Positions 16,419-27,721 of a stretch of DNA of 64,000 nucleotides are shown piece after piece; the first letter of the stretch is position 1; each line of letters begins with the position of its first letter. The stretch comes from Sinorhizobium fredii (GTDB taxonomy: Bacteria; Pseudomonadota; Alphaproteobacteria; Rhizobiales; Rhizobiaceae): assembly GCF_002944405.1 (NCBI RefSeq), contig NZ_CP024307.1, forward strand, positions 1,198,501 through 1,262,500, in the 5' to 3' direction. Under the pieces are notes generated by a model. It had not been told where the DNA came from, ran no database searches, and was given only the letters and a program-made list of their open reading frames with translations. The position numbers and the translations under genes were made by a program.

Positions 16419-16930
16419 GGGTCCATCAAATCCGAATCGGCGCCGCTTGCAAGGGCGTCGCGGCCCGGGCGGATCGTCGGCCGAATGCCGGCTTTTTCCA
16501 CACCCAGTTTTTCCACACAATGACGGACGCTCTCCGGAATGGGCAGGGCGAAGATCTCTTCCGGCGTGAACCAGCCGACGTCTGCCGCATCGTCGGCGGC
16601 AACGGCGTCGCAATCCGGATCGGCCTCGACCGTAAAGACGGAGAGCAGGAAATGCCGGCTCTCCGGGTGGCTCGGAACGAGGTCATAGGTCTCGAAAAGC
16701 ACCGGCTCACGGCCGCAGATGCCGGTTTCCTCGGCGAGTTCGCGCAGGGCGGTTTCGGCAGGAGTCTCTCCGGGTTCTGCCCGGCCGCCCGGAAAGGCGT
16801 ACATGTCGGCGGATGGCGGATTGGCTCGGCGGACGAGCAGATAGCGTCCGTTCCGTTCGATGATGGCGGAGGAGGCGAGCTGGGGCTGGCGTGTCATCGT
16901 CAGAGCTGTCTTCATATGTCGTTGACCCAT
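16415..16930 (-). CDS. Nudix hydrolase
   Basis: A 171-residue (or 166 from Met at 16915) soluble hydrolase with a full Nudix box GRAEPGETPAETALRELAEETG, including the metal-binding REXXEE glutamates. Members cleave nucleoside diphosphates linked to another moiety; the SSAIIERNGRYLLVRRANPP start and C-terminal part do not reveal the substrate. The start choice is uncertain because neither candidate has a strong ribosome site. It overlaps the TIGR02301 gene by 4 bp and diverges from the SRAP gene with at most 41 bp between start codons. Confidence 0.85.
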   Translation of the reverse strand: MGQRHMKTALTMTRQPQLASSAIIERNGRYLLVRRANPPSADMYAFPGGRAEPGETPAETALRELAEETGICGREPVLFETYDLVPSHPESRHFLLSVFTVEADPDCDAVAADDAADVGWFTPEEIFALPIPESVRHCVEKLGVEKAGIRPTIRPGRDALASGADSDLMDP

Positions 16931-16956
16931 CCTAGTTGAAATGCCACACCCATGTC

Positions 16957-17733
16957 ATGTGTGGACGTTTTGCGCTGACGGCGAGCCCGGAAGAATTGCT
17001 GGAACTGTTTGGCCTGCTGAAGGTGGAAGACTTTCCGGCGAGGTTCAACATCGCGCCGACCCAGCCGATTCTCATCGTCGTTGCGTCCGAGCAGCCGGAG
17101 CCAGGCAGCAACCTGCCCGACCGCAAGGCCATGCTCGTCCGCTGGGGCTTCACGCCAGGCTGGGTGAAGGATCCGCGCAGCTTTCCCTTGCTCATCAATG
17201 CCCGCGCCGACACCGCGATGGAAAAGGCCGCCTTCCGCGCTGCGATGCGCCACCGCCGCATTCTGGTGCCAGCCTCCGGTTTCTATGAGTGGCATCGTCC
17301 ACCGAAAGGGAGCCGTGAAGCCCCGCAGGCCTATTGGGTCCGGCCAAAGAAAGGCGGCATCGTCGCCTTCGCCGGTCTCATGGAGACCTGGTCGTCGGCC
17401 GATGGATCGGAGGTCGACACGGCCGCCATCCTCACCACCGGCGCGAACAAAACGATCCGGCACATCCACGATCGCATGCCCGTGGTGGTCCCGCCGGAGG
17501 AATTTTCCCGCTGGCTGGACTGCAGGACGCAGGAACCGCGCGACATGACCGACCTCATGAGTCCGGCGCCTGAGGATTTCTTCGAAGCGATTCCTATTTC
17601 CGACCGCGTCAACAAAGTCGCGAGTGCCGGACCCGATCTCCAGGAAGAAGTTAGGCCCGTCGTATCGCGCTCGGCGGTAAGAAATCCTGCCGACGATCGC
17701 GATGGAGACAATGGACAGCTGACGCTCTTTTAA
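16957..17733 (+). CDS. SRAP domain protein (YedK/HMCES type), abasic-site DNA crosslinker
   Basis: A 258-residue protein beginning MCGRFALT; after removal of Met, Cys2 is the catalytic residue that forms a thiazolidine crosslink with abasic sites in single-stranded DNA. The other active residues are visible: Asn81 (NARADT), Glu111 (GFYEWHR) and His171 (HIHDRMP). Hence ATG 16957 is the start, since the seven upstream residues would block Cys2. The family protects abasic sites during replication. The C-terminal tail (about 30 residues, Asp-rich, ending GQLTLF) is longer than in E. coli YedK. No obvious ribosome site. Confidence 0.92.
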   Translation: MCGRFALTASPEELLELFGLLKVEDFPARFNIAPTQPILIVVASEQPEPGSNLPDRKAMLVRWGFTPGWVKDPRSFPLLINARADTAMEKAAFRAAMRHRRILVPASGFYEWHRPPKGSREAPQAYWVRPKKGGIVAFAGLMETWSSADGSEVDTAAILTTGANKTIRHIHDRMPVVVPPEEFSRWLDCRTQEPRDMTDLMSPAPEDFFEAIPISDRVNKVASAGPDLQEEVRPVVSRSAVRNPADDRDGDNGQLTLF

Positions 17734-17897
17734 AGCGCGCTCCGCCCTGGTAGGGAACGCTTGGCGGGTTTCTTACCGGCAGGTTTGGCTTTGGCCTGTA
17801 GCGCGGCGGCGAGTACGGCCTTGAGGCCGACCGGCCGGTATTTCGCCACGAGATCGGCTGCCGCTCGTTTGGAGCCGGGTGTCTTGGCGGGTTTCAT
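17730..17897 (-). CDS. Possible small basic Lys/Ala-rich protein
   Basis: An open frame of 55 codons starting MKPAKTPGSKRAAADLVAKY and ending KPAKRSLPGRSAL, with GGAG 9-12 bases before its ATG. It is strongly basic (about 13 Lys/Arg, two acidic at most) with Pro-Ala-Lys repeats like DNA-binding histone-H1-type tails. Its stop codon overlaps the convergent SRAP stop. No known family was recognised. A good ribosome site and a full-length frame support it; its small size and low complexity argue for caution. Confidence 0.45.
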   Translation of the reverse strand: MKPAKTPGSKRAAADLVAKYRPVGLKAVLAAALQAKAKPAGKKPAKRSLPGRSAL

Positions 17898-18312
17898 TTT
17901 CAGGTTCTCCTTGATGCTTCCCTAGATCGGAAACGCTTCGTCTTCGGTTTTGTGCCCGAAAACGACGTTTCTCCTTGTTCCAAGGGAAACAAGCATCCGA
18001 TGCCGCACGCAGGTGCAGCGCGAATCACGGTTCCCGCCCGATGATCCGGTCGAGCCAAATCGTGACAAATCCATGGCCGCGGTGTTGCGTTGATGCCCAC
18101 CTTTGCTTGCATGTGGGCTGCCCCTTGACCGGCGCGATGCGACGCGCGATAAGGATCGCCATGAAAACGGTTATCTGCATTATTTGCCGGAAGATTATTC
18201 GCTAGCGATCCGCTGGCCTGGCCGTTTTCGTCTCCCGAAATCCAAGATGACAAACGTGCGGGCCGGCCCGGGCGTATAGTGTTACGGTTGCATGCAGTCT
18301 TGGAGAATTGGG
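17898..18312. other. 415-bp gap between the small ORF and cysS
   Basis: Short overlapping frames exist here on both strands but none has a ribosome site, a recognisable domain or consistent codon bias. A TATAGT-like hexamer near 18277 could be part of the cysS promoter. Nothing else is supportable. Confidence 0.4.
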
Positions 18313-19713
18313 ATGGGCGGAGTGCCGACTTTGAAGCTGTACAACACGCTGACGCGGGAAAAGGCCGATTTCCGGCCGATCGATCCTCAAAACGTCCGCA
18401 TGTATGTCTGCGGCCCGACCGTCTATGACTATGCCCATATCGGCAATGCGCGGCCGATCATCGTCTTCGACGTGCTGTTCCGATTGCTTCGCCATGTCTA
18501 CGGCGAAAGCCATATCACCTATGCGCGCAATATCACGGACGTCGACGATAAGATCAATGCTCGCGCCCTGCGCGACTATCCCGGCCTGCCGCTGAACGAA
18601 GCGATCCGCCGCGTCACCGAGAAGACCGAGACGCAGTTCCTCGATGATGCCGCTGTGCTCGGCTGCCTCGATCCGACGGTTCAGCCGCGCGCCACCGAGA
18701 GCATTCCGCAGATGGTTGAGATCATCGAGAAGCTCCTCGCCAAGGGTCATGCCTATCTGGCCGAGGGCGAGGTGCTCTTCGACACGAAATCGATGCCGGA
18801 TTATGGCCAGCTTTCCAGGCGCAATCTCGACGAGCAGCAGGCCGGTGCGCGCGTCGCAGTCGAGGCCCATAAGAAAAATCCTGGCGACTTCGTGCTCTGG
18901 AAGCTTTCGCAAGAGCATGAGCCTGGCTGGGACAGTCCCTGGGGGCGGGGCCGGCCCGGCTGGCACATCGAATGCTCGGCGATGAGCGGCCGCTATCTTG
19001 GCGACGTGTTCGACATTCACGGAGGCGGGCTCGACCTGATCTTTCCGCATCATGAGAACGAGATCGCCCAGTCGCGCTGCGCCCACGGCACGGACGTCAT
19101 GGCCAATGTGTGGATGCACAACGGCTTCCTGCAGGTCGAAGGCCGCAAGATGTCGAAGTCCGAGGGCAATTTCGTCACCATCTACGAGCTCCTCCACACG
19201 GAGACGTTCGGCGGCCGCAAATGGCCGGGCGAAGTGCTGAGGCTCGCAATGCTGATGACGCACTACCGCGAGCCGATCGACTTCTCCATCAAGCGGCTGG
19301 AGGAAGCCGAGCACCTGCTCTCCAGATGGCCCGCGGCTGGTGAGGCGACGGGCGAGGCGGATACCTCGGTCGTGGCTGCATTGGCGGACGACCTCAACAC
19401 CGTCGCGGCGATCCAGGCTCTGCATGCCCTGGCGCAGAAGGCGTCTGCGGATGCGCAATATCTCGGCGTCTTCGCCGCAAGCGCGGCGCTGATCGGCGTC
19501 CTACCGAAGGAGATCGAGCTCGATGAGGCGGTCGTGCAGGAGATCGACGGCCGTGTGCGAGCTCGGCTCGAACTCCTGAAGGCGAAGAACTATGCCGAAG
19601 CGGATGAGATCCGCGCCGATCTCCTGGCCCGCGGCGTCCAGCTCAAGGACGGGAAGGATCCGGAAACCGGGGAACGGGTGACCACCTGGGAAGTGAAACG
19701 ATCGCAGGTCTGA
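18313..19713 (+). CDS. cysS: Cysteinyl-tRNA synthetase
   Basis: A 466-residue class I synthetase that charges tRNA-Cys. The N-terminal motif [18 protein letters not shown] holds the zinc-binding Cys33 and the HIGH-type motif (HIGN, residues 42-45). Further motifs are the [11 protein letters not shown] segment, GWHIECSAM with the second zinc Cys, [15 protein letters not shown] and the KMSKS loop at residues 279-283. ATG 18313 follows GGAG; seven further residues upstream are rejected. It precedes the GFA genes by 34 bp on the same strand. Confidence 0.96.
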   Translation: MGGVPTLKLYNTLTREKADFRPIDPQNVRMYVCGPTVYDYAHIGNARPIIVFDVLFRLLRHVYGESHITYARNITDVDDKINARALRDYPGLPLNEAIRRVTEKTETQFLDDAAVLGCLDPTVQPRATESIPQMVEIIEKLLAKGHAYLAEGEVLFDTKSMPDYGQLSRRNLDEQQAGARVAVEAHKKNPGDFVLWKLSQEHEPGWDSPWGRGRPGWHIECSAMSGRYLGDVFDIHGGGLDLIFPHHENEIAQSRCAHGTDVMANVWMHNGFLQVEGRKMSKSEGNFVTIYELLHTETFGGRKWPGEVLRLAMLMTHYREPIDFSIKRLEEAEHLLSRWPAAGEATGEADTSVVAALADDLNTVAAIQALHALAQKASADAQYLGVFAASAALIGVLPKEIELDEAVVQEIDGRVRARLELLKAKNYAEADEIRADLLARGVQLKDGKDPETGERVTTWEVKRSQV

Positions 19714-19747
19714 CCGTTGCCCGGCACCTGCGGACGAGGAGGAAGAC

Positions 19748-20226
19748 ATGGCTGACGATATCCATACCGGCGGATGCCAATGTGGTGCGGTCCGCTTCCG
19801 CGTCGAGGGCAAGCTCGGCGATGCCTCGGTTTGCCACTGCCGCATGTGCCAGAAGGCGAGCGGCAACTTCTATCTGCCGCTCGTTTCGGTGCGCGGGGCG
19901 AAAGTCGCCTGGACACGCGGGCAGCGCAGGCGCTTCCAATCGTCCAACGCGGTATGGCGCGGCTTCTGCGGCGATTGCGGCACGCCGCTCACCTTCGAGG
20001 CGCCGGACGGCATGGCGCTGGCGATTGCCGCATTTGACAGGCCCGAAGGCATCACGCCGACCATTCAGTGGGGTACAGAGGCGAAATTGCCCTATGTCGA
20101 TCACGTGCCGACCCTTCCCGGCGAGGAGACGATGGCCGACCTCGACCAGGCTTCTTATCTGGCCGATCTTGTTTCCTATCAGCATCCCGATCACGACACC
20201 GAAATCTGGGCCCCGGAGGAGAGACG

Positions 20227-20230
<4 letters not shown>
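19748..20230 (+). CDS. GFA/CENP-V family zinc protein, copy 1
   Basis: A 160-residue protein of the family named after glutathione-dependent formaldehyde-activating enzyme (Gfa). Zinc ligands are visible: [22 protein letters not shown] and GFCGDCGTPL. Members bind zinc through these seven cysteines, and a few act on S-hydroxymethylglutathione, but most have no proven activity. ATG 19748 follows GAGGAGG. It is the first of three adjacent paralogues, and its stop overlaps the next start by 4 bp. Confidence 0.88.
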
Positions 20231-22162
<1,932 letters not shown>

Positions 22163-22214
22163 CGGGATGACCACGACCCGCAATGATTTCCAGACTCGCA
22201 TTTTGGACCGAGCC

Positions 22215-23831
22215 ATGACCAAGGAACGCATCTATCTCTTCGACACGACGCTTCGCGACGGGCAGCAGACGCCCGGCATCGACTTTTCCGTCGAGGACAA
22301 GATCGCCATTGCCGCCATGCTCGACGGATTCGGCATGGACTATGTCGAGGGCGGATATCCAGGGGCAAATCCGACCGACACGGAGTTCTTCACGAGAAAG
22401 CGCACGCAGCAGGCCGCCTTCGTCGCCTTCGGCATGACCAAGCGTGCGGGCGTCTCCGCCTCCAACGACCCGGGCCTCAATGCGCTGCTGGCGGCGAAAA
22501 GCGATGCCATCTGTCTCGTCGCCAAGAGCTGGGACTACCATGTCGAGGTGGCGCTCGGCTGTTCCAACGAGGAGAACATCGAGAATATCCGCGCCTCCGT
22601 CGATGCTGTGGTCGCCTCCGGCCGCGAGGCGATGGTCGACTGCGAGCATTTCTTCGACGGCTACAAAGCGAATCCGGCCTATGCGATCGCCTGTGCGAGA
22701 ACGGCGCTGGAGGCCGGGGCGCGCTGGGTGGTGCTCTGCGACACCAATGGCGGCACGCAGCCGCCGGAAATCCGTGAGATCGTTTCGGCCGTGATCGCCG
22801 CGGGGGTGCCGGGCGCCAATCTCGGCATCCACGCCCACAACGATACCGGCCAGGCGGTGGCCAACTCGCTCGCCGCGGTCGAAACCGGCGTGCGGCAGAT
22901 ACAGGGCACGCTGAACGGCATCGGCGAGCGCTGCGGCAACGCCAATCTGGTGACGCTGATTGCGACGCTTGCGCTGAAGGAAACCTACTCGGATCGCTTC
23001 GAGACCGGCATCGATGCCGACAAGCTGCAGGAACTGACGACGCTTGCGCATGCCTTCGACGAGCTCCTCAACCGTTCGCCCGACCCGCAGGCGCCTTATG
23101 TCGGCGCTTCGGCCTTCGCCACCAAGGCGGGGATACACGCTTCGGCGCTCCTGAAGGACCCACGCACCTACGAGCATGTCGCGCCCGAGTCGGTCGGCAA
23201 CCTGCGCAAGGTCATGGTCTCCGACCAGGGCGGCAAGGCGAACTTCATCAATGCGCTGAAGCGGCGCGGCATCACTGTCGCCAAGGACGATCCGCGGCTC
23301 GACAAGCTGATAGAAATCGTCAAGGAGCGCGAGGCGACGGGCTATGCCTATGAGGGCGCCGATGCGAGCTTTACGCTGCTCGCCAGCCGCATTCTCGGCA
23401 CCGTGCCGGATTTCTTCCACGTCGAGAGCTTCCGGGTGATGGTCGAGCGCCGCTTCGATGCGAACGGCAATCTGAAGACCGTGTCGGAGGCCGTGGTCAA
23501 GGTCATCGTCGACGGGGAAGTGATGATGTCGGTCGCCGAGGGACACGGCCCCGTCAATGCACTCGACCTTGCTCTTCGCAAGGACCTCGGCAAATTCCAG
23601 TCCGAGATCGCCGATCTCGAACTCGCCGACTACAAGGTGCGTATCCTGAACGGCGGCACCGGGGCGGTCACCCGAGTGCTGATCGAATCGACGGACCGCA
23701 CCGGTGCGCGCTGGTGGACCGTCGGCGTTTCCGACAACATCATCGACGCCTCCTTCCAGGCGCTGATGGACAGTATCGTCTACAAGCTGCTGAAGAACCG
23801 CGACCGGGTCGGGCTGATCGCGGCGGAATAG
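22215..23831 (+). CDS. cimA: Citramalate synthase
   Basis: A 538-residue enzyme of the isopropylmalate/citramalate synthase family, here of the CimA type (TIGR00977). It condenses pyruvate and acetyl-CoA to citramalate, providing 2-oxobutyrate for isoleucine without threonine. It opens RIYLFDTTLRDGQQTPGIDFS, with the catalytic Arg and metal Asp, and has HAHNDTGQAVANS (metal His pair) and GTLNGIGERCGN. The C-terminal region after residue 390 is the leucine/isoleucine-type regulatory domain. A start at 22167 would add 16 residues; 22215 matches the family. It follows pip by 52 bp. Confidence 0.85.
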   Translation: MTKERIYLFDTTLRDGQQTPGIDFSVEDKIAIAAMLDGFGMDYVEGGYPGANPTDTEFFTRKRTQQAAFVAFGMTKRAGVSASNDPGLNALLAAKSDAICLVAKSWDYHVEVALGCSNEENIENIRASVDAVVASGREAMVDCEHFFDGYKANPAYAIACARTALEAGARWVVLCDTNGGTQPPEIREIVSAVIAAGVPGANLGIHAHNDTGQAVANSLAAVETGVRQIQGTLNGIGERCGNANLVTLIATLALKETYSDRFETGIDADKLQELTTLAHAFDELLNRSPDPQAPYVGASAFATKAGIHASALLKDPRTYEHVAPESVGNLRKVMVSDQGGKANFINALKRRGITVAKDDPRLDKLIEIVKEREATGYAYEGADASFTLLASRILGTVPDFFHVESFRVMVERRFDANGNLKTVSEAVVKVIVDGEVMMSVAEGHGPVNALDLALRKDLGKFQSEIADLELADYKVRILNGGTGAVTRVLIESTDRTGARWWTVGVSDNIIDASFQALMDSIVYKLLKNRDRVGLIAAE

Positions 23832-24002
23832 CGTCGCCCCACCTTCAATCGCGTTCACGCATCGGTTCACGGAAATGAATTGGTGCATCACTGTTCGTTG
23901 GAGTAGGACGCGGGAAGGAGAGACGGCCGATCTCCGCTGTTGCTTGGTCGTCGATTGGCACCGGAGTCGCATTGCTCCGGTCGAGTTTTCAGGATCAGGA
24001 TC

Positions 24003-24941
24003 ATGGCAGAGCCGAATGCGAAGCAGCCCGCCGAGAATACCGATTCCGCGAGAGGCTTCGCCTTCGCGCTGACGGCCTATCTGCTCTGGGGTTTTCTTCC
24101 CTTCTTCATGAAGGCGGTAGCGCACATCCCTGCGCCCGAAGTCGTCGCCCACCGCATCGTCTGGTCGGTGCCGCTCGCCGGCCTCGTGCTTCTGTGGCTT
24201 GGCCGCACGCAGGAGATCAAAACTGCGCTACGCTCGCCGCGCATGCTCAAAATGGCGACGCTGACGGCCGCCCTCATCACCGTCAACTGGGGCATCTATG
24301 TCTGGGCGATCGGTGCCGGCCGGGCGATCGAGACGGCACTCGGCTATTACATCAACCCGCTGTTTTCGATTTTCCTTGGTGCGCTGCTGCTCAAGGAACG
24401 TCCGAATCCGGCGCAGATGGTGGCGATCGGGCTCGCCGCGCTTGCGGTCGCCGTGCTCGCCTTCGACGCCGGCGGCCTGCCCTGGGTGTCGATCGGACTC
24501 TGCATCTCCTGGGGCTTCTACGCCTTCTTCCGCAAGACGCTGCCAATCGGACCGAACCAGGGCTTCTTCCTCGAAGTGCTGCTGCTCAGCATCCCGGCGG
24601 TCGGCTACATCATCTGGCTCGAGGCGACAGGGCAGGGGCATTTCGGCGATACGACCATGGCCGACGTCGTCCTCTTGCTGTCCTGCGGTCTGGTCACCGC
24701 CGTGCCCCTGATGATCTATGCCAATGGTGCCAAGCTCCTCAGGCTCTCGACCATCGGCATCATGCAATATATCGCCCCGACGATGATCTTCGTGATCGCC
24801 GTCTTCGTGTTCCACGAACCCTTCGGCGTTGCGAAGATCATCGCCTTTGCGCTGATCTGGGCGGCCCTCTTCATCTATTCGGGAGCGATGCTGGCCGAAA
24901 GCAGGGCGCGTCGCGCCGCACAGCCGACCCCGGCGGAATAG
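24003..24941 (+). CDS. rarD: RarD family EamA-type permease
   Basis: A 312-residue protein with ten predicted membrane helices, made of two EamA repeats. It begins FAFALTAYLLWGFLPFFMKAV and contains HRIVWSVPLA and ETALGYYINPL, which are RarD landmarks; the second half has GLVTAVPLMIYANGAK. RarD proteins are drug/metabolite superfamily transporters best known for chloramphenicol sensitivity; the natural substrate is uncertain. ATG 24003 follows AGGATCAGGA. The stop lies 1 bp from the end of the convergent LOG gene, so no terminator separates them. Confidence 0.87.
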   Translation: MAEPNAKQPAENTDSARGFAFALTAYLLWGFLPFFMKAVAHIPAPEVVAHRIVWSVPLAGLVLLWLGRTQEIKTALRSPRMLKMATLTAALITVNWGIYVWAIGAGRAIETALGYYINPLFSIFLGALLLKERPNPAQMVAIGLAALAVAVLAFDAGGLPWVSIGLCISWGFYAFFRKTLPIGPNQGFFLEVLLLSIPAVGYIIWLEATGQGHFGDTTMADVVLLLSCGLVTAVPLMIYANGAKLLRLSTIGIMQYIAPTMIFVIAVFVFHEPFGVAKIIAFALIWAALFIYSGAMLAESRARRAAQPTPAE

Positions 24942-24942
24942 C

Positions 24943-25560
24943 TCAGAGTCTGGAGATGATCTCGCTTTCCCCCTCGCGACCGTTCGCGGCGGCGGTGGCC
25001 AGGATGCCGGGCACGATGTCTGCGACCCGATCGATCACCAGCGGCTGAACCAGGTGGGCCGTGTGGACGAAGCCCTGCTCGCGCATGTGCGTCAGCAGTT
25101 CGAGCATCGGCGCCCAGAAGCCGTTGATATTGCCGAACACCATCGGCTTGCGGTGGCGGCCGAGCTGTGCCCAGGTCATGATCTCGACGATCTCCTCGAG
25201 CGTGCCGATGCCGCCGGGCAGCGCTATGAAGGCGTCGGCGCGCTCGAACATCGTGTGCTTGCGCTCGTGCATGTCCCCGGTGACGATCAGCTCGTTGAGC
25301 TGGCCGAGCGAGTGGCGAGTCGCCTCCTTGTCCATCAGGAACTCGGGAATGATGCCGGTGACGTGACCCCCGGCCGAAAGTACGCCGCTCGCCACGGCAC
25401 CCATGATGCCGCGCGTGCCGCCGCCATAGACGAGCTGCAGGCCGTGATCGGCAATCGATTTGCCAAGAAGGCGCCCCGCCTCGATATGTGCGGGATCGCG
25501 TCCAGGCTGCGAACCGCAATAGACGCAGACGGATCGAATCGGGGTAGGCTGGTTGCTCAT
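24943..25560 (-). CDS. LOG family nucleoside monophosphate phosphoribohydrolase
   Basis: A 205-residue Rossmann protein (TIGR00730) with YCGSQPGRDP, LVYGGGTRGIMG and the catalytic PGGIGTLEE motif plus the preceding MHERKHTMFERADAF block. LOG proteins release free cytokinin from its ribotide; bacterial homologues also cleave AMP and pyrimidine nucleotides, and in rhizobia may contribute cytokinin-like bases. That role here is inference. ATG 25560 is used; twelve upstream residues do not match the family. Confidence 0.87.
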   Translation of the reverse strand: MSNQPTPIRSVCVYCGSQPGRDPAHIEAGRLLGKSIADHGLQLVYGGGTRGIMGAVASGVLSAGGHVTGIIPEFLMDKEATRHSLGQLNELIVTGDMHERKHTMFERADAFIALPGGIGTLEEIVEIMTWAQLGRHRKPMVFGNINGFWAPMLELLTHMREQGFVHTAHLVQPLVIDRVADIVPGILATAAANGREGESEIISRL

Positions 25561-25803
25561 GGGGGCAAAAAGACATTGCAGCGCAGCACCGGTCAAGAAA
25601 AATGCGCGAAAACTTTTCGCGCAGTTTCTCGCGGGCGCAGTCGAAGCTTGTGCTTAACTACAGGAAACGTTAGCAATTTCAGCATTACATTGAAGAATTC
25701 GGACGTGCGCCCGCCGTTGCGCTATAATATGTCAATGGCTTGCGCTTCGTAAGTCGACGAAGGGGCATGTGCGGAGCAGCGCTCCGCTCCCGTGGAGAGT
25801 GGC

Positions 25804-27516
25804 ATGATCAAGAACAAGGCCAGCTGGGTGGCCCTCGGTGTGCTGGCGATTGCGACCGCCTTGATGGTTTTCGTGGTCCAACCGAACCTCGATTTGAACG
25901 ACGATGACAAGGATCAGGCCGCGCTACCGGCGGCTACCGGAACGGAGATCGCAGGGGTTGCGCCCGCCGCCAAGATTGACGGCGCCCCGGGCGCGGCACG
26001 AGACGCGACCAAGGAACAGGTGGCCGCCACCGCCGGCGGCACTGCTCCCGGTGCTGCCGATTTGACCGTTCCGGGCTTCGATCTTCTCCGTGTTGAGCCC
26101 GACGGGTCGACCGTCGTCGCGGGCCGCGCCCAGCCGGGCACGAAGCTCGAAATTCTGAGCGGCAACACCGTTGTCGGTACGGCCGATGTCAACGCCGCCG
26201 GGGATTTCGCCGCAGTCTTCGATAATCCGCTCGCTGCAGGTGACCACCAGTTGACGCTTCGAAGCGTCGGCACAGGCGGCGCCAGCAAGATCTCGGAAGA
26301 GGTTGCAACCGTTTCCGTGCCGAAGGAGCCGGGCGGACAGTTGCTGGCGATGGTATCGAAACCGGGTGAGGCGAGCCGGCTGATCACCACGCCGACGGCC
26401 GAAGCCAAGCCGACCGAGACTGCCGCCGCGCCCGCCACGCAGAACGGCGCGACGGAGGCGGTGCCGGCGACGCCGGCCCCTTCCAATACCGTGCCGGGGC
26501 TGCAGGTGACGGCCGTGGAGATCGAGGGCAGGAAGATGTTCGTTGCCGGCAACGCGAAGCCCGGAGCGCTGGTACGCATCTACGCCGACGACACGCTCGT
26601 CGGCGAGATGAAGGCAGATGACAAGGGGCATTTCGTCGTCGACGGTTTGGTCGATCTCGCCGTCGGCAGTCACATCATCCGTGCGGATATGATGAGCGAG
26701 GACGCCACCAAGGTGGCGATGCGCGCCTCGGTCCCCTTCGACAGGCCGTCCGGCACGCAGGTTGCCGCGATCGCCGGTTCCTCCTCGGAACACGCCGCCC
26801 CAGGTCTCGATGGCCTGAGGACGGAGGCAGGCAAGGCGCTCACCCTGCTGAAGGGGCTCTTCGCCGATGGCAAGCAGCCCTCCGCCGAGCAACTCGCCGC
26901 TGCTCGTTCGGCCACCGAATTTGCGCTGAAGTCGCTCTCCGAATTCAAGCCGGCCGACAGTGCGGACGCGGCCCAGACAGCGGCGGCGGCCGAGGCTTCG
27001 AAGGCAGCCGCCGAGGCCCTGAAGCTTCTGCGCAACTCGCCGCAGGACCCGGCAGGCATCGTCGCGACGCTTGGCAAGGTCGAGGGCGTCATCGGACCTG
27101 CCCTGCCGCAACGGGCGGCTGGGACCGGACTCGTGGCTGCCGCCAAGCCCCAGGCGGCGGCGAGTGACGCGGTGGAGCCGGCGAAGCCCGAGAGCGCGGC
27201 GAAGGCCGCAACTCCGCCGGCCAGCGAGCAGGTCGCCGCGTCCTCACCGGCTGAGGCGCAGCCCGCGACGATCGAGCAGCCGCCGCTCAAGGAAAGCAAG
27301 GAATCGGTGATCATCCGCCGCGGCGACACGCTCTGGCAGATTTCGCGCCGCGTCTATGGCGCGGGGGTTCGCTACACGACGATCTATCTCGCCAACCGCG
27401 AACAGATCGACAATCCCGATCTGATCCGCCCCGGACAGGTGTTCGGGGTGCCCAATGAGGCGCTCTCCGACGACGAGTCGCGCGAGATCCATCGCAAGCG
27501 CGTGAGGCGCGAATAA
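25804..27516 (+). CDS. LysM domain protein with Big-like domains, membrane anchored
   Basis: A 570-residue protein: a short cytoplasmic start, one N-terminal membrane helix (WVALGVLAIATALMVFVV), Ala/Pro/Thr-rich linkers, and two bacterial Ig-like beta units (near residues 90-170 and 230-310), each with a V-V/A-G-x-A-x-PG motif. A helical Ala-rich section follows, then a C-terminal LysM domain (IIRRGDTLWQISRRVYGAGVRYTTIYLANREQI) that binds peptidoglycan glycan. Such architecture suggests an envelope scaffold between inner membrane and cell wall. ATG 25804 follows GGAGAG. It is followed by a strong terminator. Confidence 0.82.
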   Translation: MIKNKASWVALGVLAIATALMVFVVQPNLDLNDDDKDQAALPAATGTEIAGVAPAAKIDGAPGAARDATKEQVAATAGGTAPGAADLTVPGFDLLRVEPDGSTVVAGRAQPGTKLEILSGNTVVGTADVNAAGDFAAVFDNPLAAGDHQLTLRSVGTGGASKISEEVATVSVPKEPGGQLLAMVSKPGEASRLITTPTAEAKPTETAAAPATQNGATEAVPATPAPSNTVPGLQVTAVEIEGRKMFVAGNAKPGALVRIYADDTLVGEMKADDKGHFVVDGLVDLAVGSHIIRADMMSEDATKVAMRASVPFDRPSGTQVAAIAGSSSEHAAPGLDGLRTEAGKALTLLKGLFADGKQPSAEQLAAARSATEFALKSLSEFKPADSADAAQTAAAAEASKAAAEALKLLRNSPQDPAGIVATLGKVEGVIGPALPQRAAGTGLVAAAKPQAAASDAVEPAKPESAAKAATPPASEQVAASSPAEAQPATIEQPPLKESKESVIIRRGDTLWQISRRVYGAGVRYTTIYLANREQIDNPDLIRPGQVFGVPNEALSDDESREIHRKRVRRE

Positions 27517-27579
27517 TAATCCGTCTTCCAACCGCAGTTCCATTGCGATCGTGCGGGGGTGGACCTATCTGTAAGGAAG

Positions 27580-27605
27580 GCGGCGTCTTCAAGGACGCCG
27601 CTTTT
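27580..27605 (+). terminator. Intrinsic terminator after the LysM gene
   Basis: An 8-bp GC stem GCGGCGTC/GACGCCGC with a 6-base loop (27580-27601), followed by TTTT, 63 bp after the LysM stop. It ends transcription before the ABC exporter gene. Confidence 0.85.
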
Positions 27606-27721
27606 CATTGATCGGTCAGGGTCGCGGACGAGCTCGCGCGGTATCCTGGCCCTTCGGTTCACGTCGGGGATCGCGCGCATTCGGCATCGCCGCGATCCGG
27701 AAGCATCGGAAGCAGATACAT

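Noticed and set aside
11571..17733. Phosphatase, HD, Nudix and SRAP genes as a phage-defence island
   Set aside because: All have housekeeping relatives, base composition matches the surroundings, and there is no integrase, nuclease effector or toxin-like gene.
17975..18205. Small plus-strand frame ahead of cysS ending in a CxxC-containing peptide
   Set aside because: No ribosome site, mixed composition and no family; the Cys pair alone is not support.
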